Source of the DNA: CAZRDB01 sp964598695
GTDB lineage: Bacteria; Armatimonadota; Zipacnadia; UBA1398
Direction of reading: 5' to 3'
DNA: 17,658 nt
Assembly: GCA_964598695.1 (NCBI GenBank)
Contig: CAZRDB010000103.1
Span: 1-17,658, forward strand
Shown: positions 8,770-14,688 of the stretch, in pieces
Layout: every line of letters begins with the position of its first letter
How positions within the stretch are numbered: the first letter of the stretch is position 1
Made by a program: the position numbers and the translations under genes
Notes under the pieces: model-generated
The model's database searches: none
The model's input: only the letters and a program-made list of their open reading frames with translations
Told to the model about the DNA's origin: nothing

Positions 8770-10495
8770 CTACCGGGGACGGAGCACGCCCCCGTCGGTG
8801 AGGGCGTAGGTCCTGCTCCCCAGCGCCCGGTTCGTCTCCAGCGTCGGGTCGTAGGTCACGGTGTGGCCGTTGCCGCGGATGTTGCGGAACGTGACGCCGT
8901 CCACGCGACCGCCATCGCGCGCGTAGACCGCGAGAGCGTGGGACGAATCGTGAATCTGGCAATCCATGAACAGGACGTTCTTCACGTCCGCCCACGTCTC
9001 CGTGCCCACTTTGAGGGNNNNNNNNNNACTTCTCGTCGATATCCTTCTGGAAGAAAAACGTCCCTTCGATCCCGTCCGGGTCGACGAGGGTCGTCAATGC
9101 CGAGTCTGCGGTCACGAACCACTCGCTGTCGCCCTCGAGCGTCAGTGCCGCGGTCTGTATGGCCCCCGTCAGCTTCGAGCCGTTCGCCAGCGACACCGCG
9201 ATCGAGCTGAGCCCGTCGCAGAGAAGGTCACCCTCGAGGAGCTGCCCGTCGGCCGTGAGCACGGCGACACCGCCGTTACGCCCCTGGATGCCCCACCGCC
9301 CGGCGCTCGCGTTCACGAGAACGCCCGACTCGGCACGGCAGTCGACGCCGCGCAGGGTGATGATGCCCGTGGTGTTCGTCACGTAGAACAGGGGGCCGAC
9401 CGCTGCACGGAAGGAGCCGCCGGCCATCGTGAACACGCCGCGCGCCCCCTGGGCGTCCCCCGACATGCTCTGGTAGATCATCGCGCCGCACTTGCGCGCA
9501 CCGCTGAGCGCGGTGTTCTCGAGGACGATCGAGTTCGCGCCCTCGATCACCGCTCCCTCGGAGCCGACGGCCGTGATCCGCGCGTCGGTCACGGCGATCT
9601 CGCCCGTCGAGTAGATCCCCGGGGAGTCCTGGCCCGAGCAGGTGACCGTCCCACCCCGGACGCGTAGCGTGCCCCCGCCTCGGTCGGTCGCGATCGGCGC
9701 TCCGTGGATGCCGGCCGTGTCCATGTCCACGTTGGTCGCCTCGATGACCCCGCCCAGCGTCGCCATCATCGCGTGGCCACCGCCCGCCGTCGCCCTGATC
9801 GTCGCGTCGCGGATCGAGATCCGGGCATCCTTCCCCACCGCGAAGATGCCGTTGGCGCCCTCGCCGGTGGTGCTCACGGAGCCACCGGTCATGGTGACCG
9901 TCCCATCCGACGCCAGGATCCCCGCATTGAGACCGTAGAAGCTGCTGCTCTCCTGGGACGAGGTGTCGCCGCTCGTGACCACCCGCACGCCACTGAGCGT
10001 CAGCGTTCCGCCGCTCTTGACCCAGACCCCCGATTGGTCGCCGCCCGAAGCCGTGATCGTCCGCCCGTGAACGGTCTCCGCCGTCCCGTCGACCGTGTGC
10101 GCGCCGGTCGTGGTCGGAGCGGTCATCGCCGGACCGGCGCCACCGCCCGGCCCCCCGGGCGTCTCGCCGCCCACGCCCCCCGGAGGAGCCCCGGGCGGAC
10201 CATCGAGTTGCTCCGCGAAGACGGTCCGAGCCTCCAGTTCCCACGTCGCCGCATCGAACCGATACAGCGTCCCGCCCCGCACCACGAAGACCTTCCCGTC
10301 CGCGGTCGCGAGGGCCACTCCCCCCGATGAGGCTCCGCCCCGGGAGAGCCCGGCCGCGCCTCGTCCCGGCGGCCGCCCGAGGAGCGCCTGTCCCTGGCCG
10401 GTGGCCGCCGCGACGGCCAGTGCGGCCAGGCAGAGCAGTAGCCCCCCCCACAGGGCCCCGCGCCAGCCCCGCTGAACGCACCCGATCTGTGCCAT
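8770..10495 (-). CDS. Secreted right-handed beta-helix (adhesin-like) protein with a polygalacturonase-like segment; contains scaffold gap
   Basis: The start ATG is at 10495 with GGGAGGA about 8 nt upstream. A long hydrophobic signal segment (residues about 12-32) is followed by a short beta-rich stretch, then a Gly/Pro-rich linker at about 97-119. From there to the gap the chain is a string of short G-T-V-x-M/L-x-G-G repeats typical of right-handed beta-helix surface proteins. The C-terminal tail (GNGHTVTYDP, RTYALTDGGVLRP) is the usual closing cap of the same kind of helix. Between them, FFFQKDIDEK, the gap, then KVGTETWADVKNVLF and GGRVDGVTFRNI look like GH28/polygalacturonase coils instead. 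The frame shifts across the N run, but a true gap length divisible by three, including zero, joins both halves. No pectinase catalytic residues are seen. A surface adhesin or glycan-binding role is an inference; a misjoin is the alternative. Confidence 0.78.
9018..9027. other. Scaffold gap (10 N) inside the beta-helix gene
   Basis: Exactly ten N, so the length is arbitrary. Codon phase on the two sides is reconciled only if the true length is a multiple of three. With zero missing bases the join would read DIDEKSLKVGTET, which is plausible for a GH28-like coil, so the two contigs may nearly abut. Confidence 0.95.
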
Positions 10496-10519
10496 GGTGG
10501 TGTCCTCCCTCGGTCTTCG

Positions 10520-10560
10520 GTGAGGTGCGCCGTCGCCGCTTGCGCGGCGCCCGCGCTCAC
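10520..10560 (-). promoter_or_regulatory. Possible structured 5' leader of the beta-helix gene
   Basis: In the leader just upstream of the start at 10495, GCCGC-GCAA-GCGGC (10535-10548) forms a hairpin with a GNRA-type tetraloop. Outer GTGAG/CTCAC arms (10520-10524 and 10556-10560) can close it. No known riboswitch family is recognised. In such GC-rich DNA this could be chance. Confidence 0.25.
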
Positions 10561-10617
10561 TCGGCCTGTGGCCACGCGGGCGGGGAGGTTACACCCCGTG
10601 CGAGGGCGGTACGAGCA

Positions 10618-10646
10618 AGAGCCCCGGCCACGGGCTCCGGGGCTCT
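10618..10646 (-). terminator. Hairpin terminator of the PEP-CTERM gene
   Basis: A perfect 10-bp stem (AGAGCCCCGG at 10618-10627 with CCGGGGCTCT at 10637-10646) and 9-nt loop lies 29 nt past the stop codon of the PEP-CTERM gene. On the minus strand it is followed by TTGCTCGT, only a weak T-rich stretch. Confidence 0.6.
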
Positions 10647-10675
10647 GCGGGTGCTTGTGGTGCGCGGGCGCCGTG

Positions 10676-11584
10676 CTACCGCGCGCGGCGCTTGCGGAGG
10701 ATCCCGCCGGCAAGGCCGGCCGCGCCGAGCAGGGCGATCGTCGCCGGCTCCGGCGCACGGCCGAACTGCCGGTCGCCGTCGAGCAGGCTCGTGTCCAGGT
10801 GGCCGATGTAGCTGACGCTGTTCCCGGCACTGGAGCCGACGCCGAGCTGGATGCTGGTGACCTTGGCATCCTTGCCGAACAGCACGTCCTGCCACGTGTA
10901 GTTCGTCGTGCCGACCGTCTTGGCGACGTTGGTGTTGTTGTACAGGTCGAACAGCGACACCTTGGTGCCGGTCAGGTTGTTGTAGAAGCCGTTGCCCGCC
11001 TGCTTGTACACGTACCAGGCGTCGGTGTCGCCCTCGAGGCTGACGTCGACCCACTTGTTCGCGGTCGGGGTCGCGAGCCAATGCACGAGCACGAAGTCCC
11101 ACGCCGATTCGCCCGAGCGCTGCGCGGTGAAGCCCGCCTGCGACTGGTCCCACAGCGAGGACTGGATCCCGATCTTGAGGACCGCGGTCTCCGCAGTGGT
11201 GTTGGTGTAGTAGTTGTAGTTCGCGTAGAAGCCGTCGAGCCAGCCGGAGGCCCACGCGAAGCCGTCGGTGTTGATCTTGCTCAGGCTGGTCTTGCCCATG
11301 CCGGGGCTGGTGGAGTTCTTCTCGAGCCGGAGGCCGTTCTGCCCTCCGGGCGCCGTGTCGACGAACTGGATTGCATCGGCGATCGCCGCATCGTCCGCGG
11401 CTGTGCCGGCCTGGCCAGGCTTCCCGTAGTGGGTGTAGTTCGTGCCCACCAGGTTCGCGCCCGTCGCGCTCCGGGTGTCGTCAGACATCCAACCGTCGAC
11501 CCCGAAGCCCGTGACATTGATGGTGGACGCGGACGCCGCGCCCACCAGCGCCAGAAGTGCGACTAGTACCGCAGACAAACGCAC
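10676..11584 (-). CDS. PEP-CTERM sorting-domain protein of unknown function
   Basis: 302 residues with a GTG start at 11584. A signal peptide (cleavage near ASA-S, about residue 19) is followed by an Asn/Thr/Tyr/Gly-rich, beta-type extracellular domain (about 20-270) with no recognised catalytic motif. The C-terminus is a textbook PEP-CTERM tail: PEP at 278-280, a hydrophobic helix at about 282-296 and a basic end RKRRAR. Such proteins are delivered to the cell surface by an exosortase (EpsH/XrtA family) that must be encoded elsewhere; the pathway is tied to exopolysaccharide-producing, biofilm- or floc-forming bacteria. It stands alone, with a terminator hairpin downstream and an inverted repeat upstream of its start. 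Residues are more Asn-rich than in neighbouring proteins, as is common for exported PEP-CTERM proteins. Confidence 0.9.
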   Translation of the reverse strand: MRLSAVLVALLALVGAASASTINVTGFGVDGWMSDDTRSATGANLVGTNYTHYGKPGQAGTAADDAAIADAIQFVDTAPGGQNGLRLEKNSTSPGMGKTSLSKINTDGFAWASGWLDGFYANYNYYTNTTAETAVLKIGIQSSLWDQSQAGFTAQRSGESAWDFVLVHWLATPTANKWVDVSLEGDTDAWYVYKQAGNGFYNNLTGTKVSLFDLYNNTNVAKTVGTTNYTWQDVLFGKDAKVTSIQLGVGSSAGNSVSYIGHLDTSLLDGDRQFGRAPEPATIALLGAAGLAGGILRKRRAR

Positions 11585-11590
11585 AACGGA

Positions 11591-11597
11591 TCCTCCT
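11591..11597 (-). promoter_or_regulatory. Ribosome binding site that sets the GTG start of the PEP-CTERM gene
   Basis: AGGAGGA on the minus strand ends 6 nt before GTG 11584. It fixes this rare start, which is also where the signal peptide begins. Confidence 0.75.
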
Positions 11598-11619
11598 CTA
11601 TTCGCTCTCGCTACCGCAC

Positions 11620-11642
11620 TACGCGCGTCGAGGACGCGCGTA
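11620..11642. repeat. Inverted repeat upstream of the PEP-CTERM gene (operator or leader hairpin)
   Basis: TACGCGCGTC (11620-11629) and GACGCGCGTA (11633-11642) form a perfect 10-bp stem with a 3-nt loop, 35 nt before the GTG start. It could be a regulator binding site or a 5'-leader hairpin. Confidence 0.5.
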
Positions 11643-11787
11643 CCAGCCGCTCCGCGATCGCGTGGGAGGAACAGATGCGCCCTCGCTCCGTCCGGGGCGT
11701 GGAGCTACACGCCCGGCAGATCGGACCGAAGAGCCTGATGCCCCTGTCACCCGGAGTGGCAGTGGCGACGTCGCCCCGACGCGACCG

Positions 11788-11820
11788 CCTCGCCACCCCG
11801 GTGCAACCGGGCAGGCGAGG
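11788..11820 (+). other. Two-step hairpin in the divergent spacer
   Basis: CCTCGCC / GGCGAGG (7 bp) encloses a symmetric AC/CA internal loop, then CCCGGT / ACCGGG (6 bp) with a GCA triloop. All 33 nt are accounted for. It lies 200 nt upstream of the flavoprotein start. It could belong to a small RNA, a leader or a terminator; no T-tract follows. Confidence 0.4.
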
Positions 11821-11926
11821 TCTTGCTGCAGAACCAGTCGAGCGCCCACCGGAGTCCTCGTGGGCGGGGAAGGCCCCGACCCGAGGCTGCAGGCCCTGAT
11901 CGGTTCGGCGCGCGCCCTTCCATACC

Positions 11927-11935
11927 TGCTATGCT
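11927..11935 (+). promoter_or_regulatory. Possible extended -10 promoter for the flavoprotein genes
   Basis: TGCTATGCT fits the extended -10 pattern TGnTATAAT at four of six core positions, in an unusually AT-rich patch about 85 nt before the GTG start at 12021. No clear -35 is seen. Confidence 0.3.
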
Positions 11936-12007
11936 TCCAACGTGCCAGCGCGCGATTTGCGCCGCAGATTCTCGCAACACCGCGCCGACGAACGGGAGCA
12001 TCCCCCG

Positions 12008-12015
12008 GGAGGAGG
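12008..12015 (+). promoter_or_regulatory. Ribosome binding site that sets the GTG start of the first flavoprotein
   Basis: GGAGGAGG ends 5 nt before GTG 12021. It decides this start over an open 5' extension reaching back to about 11823 that has no protein character. Confidence 0.8.
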
Positions 12016-12020
12016 CTCGC

Positions 12021-13370
12021 GTGCCGCAGACCGTGGTCAGGGTAGCGGTGATCGGAGGAGGGCCGTCAGGCGCCTTCTGCGCCCTCCAACTGCTGCGCCT
12101 GGCAGCCGCCCGGGGCCGGGAGGTCGAGGTCGTGATCCTCGACCGGAAGCACTTCGACCTCGCTGGTCCCCGCGGCTGCAACATGTGCGCCGGCGTCGTC
12201 TCCGACGGGCTCTGCCGCCGGCTCGACGAGCTGGGGATCGCGATCCCGCCCGAGACCGTTCAGCGCGCGATCTCGGCCTACTCGTTCGAGGTCCGCGGCG
12301 CCTCGGTCCGGATTCCCAAGCCGCAGGGCGCGCGCATCTACACCGTCTTCCGCAGCGGCGGTCCGTACGGCGAGAGCACGGGCGGCCTCGGCTTCGACGA
12401 CCTGCTCCTGCATGCGGCGACAGACCACGGCGCCCGCCACGTCCACCGGATCGTGCGCGGTGTGCGGCTCCCGAGCCGGTCGCGCGATCCCGTCGTGCTC
12501 ACCGACTCCGAGGGCGACGAGCACGCGGCCGACGCCGTCGTCGGCGCGTTCGGCGTCAACTCGCGCACGTCAGAGACCTTCGCGGCCCTCGGGTTCGGCT
12601 ATGCGCCTCCCCCCACCATCACCGCCGCGCAGTGCGAACTCCCCACGGCCACCGACGAGGGCGCCGACGGCTTCGGCGGCGAGGTCAAGGTGCTGTCGCT
12701 GGGGCTCCCCGGCATGCGGTTCGCCGCCCTCGTGCCCAAGCGCCGCCACGTCACCGTCTCCCTGATCGGCCTCGATGTCAGCCACGAGACGCTCGAGGGC
12801 TTCATCCGTCGCCCCGAGGTCCGCAAGTGGTTCCCCGACGGCTGGGAGCCCCCCGCCGAGCACTGCCGGTGCCGGCCGCGGCTGCCGCTCGGGGCGGCGC
12901 GGAACCCCGTCCACGATCGCCTGCTCGTGGTGGGCGACGCCTGCGCCGCGCGCTACCTGAAGAACGGTCTCGACTCCGCGTTCGTCACCGCGACGCTCGC
13001 GGCCGAGGCGATCCTCGCGGGCGCGCTGGACCGCGCCAGCCTCGTGCGGGCCTACCAGGAGCCCTGCCGGCGGGTCTTCGGCGCCGACACCGCCTGCGCG
13101 CGCCTGTTGTTCGCCGCCCTGAACACGGTCGCCCGAGCCCCGCGCATCTCGGCGGCCCACGTGCGCCTCGCAGCGCGTGAACTCGAGCGCGGGGCATGCG
13201 GCCCCCTGTGCTCGATCCTCTGGGGCCTGCTCACCGGCGACGAGCCCTACGGCGCGCTCCTGCGCCGTGCCGCGGGCCCCGCGGTGCTGCCGCGCCTGGC
13301 CTGGGCGGCAGGGGCGGCCCTTGTGGCCCCCGGCCCCCCGCGGGCCGGCGGAGAGGAAGATCGGCCATGA
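12021..13370 (+). CDS. FAD-dependent oxidoreductase, geranylgeranyl-reductase/FixC superfamily (first of a coupled pair)
   Basis: 449 residues. The N-terminal Rossmann motif VIGGGPSG (G12, G14, G17) binds FAD, and the second FAD motif VVGDACAARYLKNG has D306. The active-site-like segment GCNMCAGV (C53, C56) matches the conserved Cys-Ala-Gly region of geranylgeranyl reductases and related flavoproteins. Relatives reduce isoprenoid double bonds or pass electrons to quinones; the substrate here cannot be read from sequence. No signal peptide is present, so it should be cytoplasmic or membrane-peripheral. The C-terminal third is unusually Cys-rich (EPCRR, TACAR, GACGPLCS) and ends in LWGLLTGDEPYGALLRR, a motif echoed in the next gene. 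Its stop overlaps the next start by ATGA, so the two are translationally coupled. Length is near the norm for uncharacterised members of this superfamily. Confidence 0.85.
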   Translation: MPQTVVRVAVIGGGPSGAFCALQLLRLAAARGREVEVVILDRKHFDLAGPRGCNMCAGVVSDGLCRRLDELGIAIPPETVQRAISAYSFEVRGASVRIPKPQGARIYTVFRSGGPYGESTGGLGFDDLLLHAATDHGARHVHRIVRGVRLPSRSRDPVVLTDSEGDEHAADAVVGAFGVNSRTSETFAALGFGYAPPPTITAAQCELPTATDEGADGFGGEVKVLSLGLPGMRFAALVPKRRHVTVSLIGLDVSHETLEGFIRRPEVRKWFPDGWEPPAEHCRCRPRLPLGAARNPVHDRLLVVGDACAARYLKNGLDSAFVTATLAAEAILAGALDRASLVRAYQEPCRRVFGADTACARLLFAALNTVARAPRISAAHVRLAARELERGACGPLCSILWGLLTGDEPYGALLRRAAGPAVLPRLAWAAGAALVAPGPPRAGGEEDRP

Positions 13371-14626
13371 CGTCGTCGGGCCGCGCGCCGATGCGGATCG
13401 CGATCGTAGGGGGCGGTCCCGCGGGCTGCGCCTGTGCGCTCGAGCTGCTGCGTGGCGCCCGGGAGGGCGAGCGGGAGATCGAGGTGCGGCTGTTCGAGCC
13501 CAAGCGGCTCGGTCGCCACTACAACCAGTGCGCCGGGGTGCTCACGCCCGGCAAGGTCGAGGAGGTCCTCGCGCGCTGGGAGATCGCGCTGCCCAACGCG
13601 TTGGTGCAGCGCGAGGTGCGCGCCTACGTGCTCCATGCCGAGCGCAACGCGATCCTGCTCGAGAGCCTGCCCGACGAGCCTCCCTCCTTCGCGACCCGCC
13701 GGATCGAGTTCGACCAGTTCCTCGAGCTGACGGCGCTCCTGCGCGGCGCCGAGTTGAACCCCGACCGCCTCACCCACGTCGAGTTCGACCGGGACGGGGT
13801 GGTGCTGTACACCGAGGGCGCAACCTGCCGGGCCGACTACGTCGTCGGGGCGTTCGGTCTCGACCCGGGCGCGGGGGCGGCGTTCGCGCACGAGGTCGGC
13901 TACCGGCCGCCCCCTCACATCGACACGATCGTCACCAAGCTCGAGACGGAGGAGCGCGAGCCGGTCCCGGGCCTCTTGGGCGACCGGATCCACGCCTACG
14001 TGCCGCGCCTTGCGGGGATCGAGTTCGGGGCGTTGGTGCCCAAGGGCGATCACATCTCCGTCATCGTCTCGGGCCGTGGTGTCGCCCTGCCGGACATGGA
14101 GCGCTTCCTGCGCCTGCCGCAGGTCGCCCGGCGAATCCCGGAGGGTTACGTCCACGGCGACTGCTTCCGGGGCGCCTTCCCCACCGGCCTCGCCCGGAGG
14201 ATCCACGGGCCGCGCTACCTGATGGTGGGCGATGCCGCCGGGCTCGTCCGACCGCTCAAGGGAGGGGGGATCCACGCGGGGCTGCTGACCGGCTCCCGCG
14301 CCGGCCAGGCCCTCCTCGCCCACGGCCCGACCGCCGCCGCCGGCGCGGCGTACCTTGCCGCATCCCGCGACCTCAAGTCCGACATCATCTACGGCAAAGG
14401 GCTGCGGCTCACGCTGCAGCTGCTGACGAGCTGGCTGCGGATGGAGCCGGTCATCGAGTGCGCGCGCGACTCGGAGCCCCTTCGACGGATCCTCTACGGC
14501 TGCGTCTCCGGCGCGATGAGCTACCGCGACGCACTCCGACGGTACCTGAGCCCCTGCCTCTTCCTCTGCGTCACGCGGTCGCTGCTCGGCTCGCCGCTCG
14601 GCCGCGGACCCGAAGCGCGGCTGTAG
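13367..14626 (+). CDS. FAD-dependent oxidoreductase, geranylgeranyl-reductase/FixC superfamily (second of a coupled pair)
   Basis: 419 residues from ATG 13367, which overlaps the upstream stop by four bases; ATG 13391 is an alternative start directly before the FAD motif. IVGGGPAG (G15, G17, G20) and VGDAAGLVRPLKGGGIHAG (D289) are FAD-binding signatures close to the geranylgeranyl-reductase consensus. YNQCAGVLTPGK places C55 in the active-site-like position. The protein is a diverged paralog of the preceding one: both have the CAGV segment, similar mid-regions (GALVPKG / AALVPKR) and a related end (LYGCVSGAMSYRDALRR here). It keeps the more canonical second FAD motif, so it may be the better candidate for classical reductase activity. 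There is no signal peptide. A 62-bp space precedes the GH32 gene on the same strand. Likely isoprenoid or quinone related, but the substrate is unproven. Confidence 0.86.
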   Translation: MTSSGRAPMRIAIVGGGPAGCACALELLRGAREGEREIEVRLFEPKRLGRHYNQCAGVLTPGKVEEVLARWEIALPNALVQREVRAYVLHAERNAILLESLPDEPPSFATRRIEFDQFLELTALLRGAELNPDRLTHVEFDRDGVVLYTEGATCRADYVVGAFGLDPGAGAAFAHEVGYRPPPHIDTIVTKLETEEREPVPGLLGDRIHAYVPRLAGIEFGALVPKGDHISVIVSGRGVALPDMERFLRLPQVARRIPEGYVHGDCFRGAFPTGLARRIHGPRYLMVGDAAGLVRPLKGGGIHAGLLTGSRAGQALLAHGPTAAAGAAYLAASRDLKSDIIYGKGLRLTLQLLTSWLRMEPVIECARDSEPLRRILYGCVSGAMSYRDALRRYLSPCLFLCVTRSLLGSPLGRGPEARL

Positions 14627-14688
14627 GAGGCCGCGCCGCCGCGACCCGGAACAGCCTACCGGTCGGGACTCGGAGAGGGTGGCTTCGC

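Larger units (their letters stand above)
11585..12020. other. Divergent intergenic region with several inverted repeats
   Basis: 436 bp between the PEP-CTERM gene and the first flavoprotein gene; it should hold both promoters. It contains an inverted repeat at 11620-11642, a 12-bp palindrome GGCGACGTCGCC at 11764-11775, a two-step hairpin at 11788-11820 and an extended -10-like element at 11927-11935. Short open frames exist here, but none has a ribosome site plus recognisable protein character. No tRNA or known riboswitch is recognised. Confidence 0.6.

Noticed and set aside
11823..12020. 5' extension of the first flavoprotein and other short open frames in the spacer
   Set aside because: The extension has no conserved character, while GTG 12021 has a strong ribosome site and immediately precedes the FAD motif. 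The other short frames lack ribosome sites or protein-like content.
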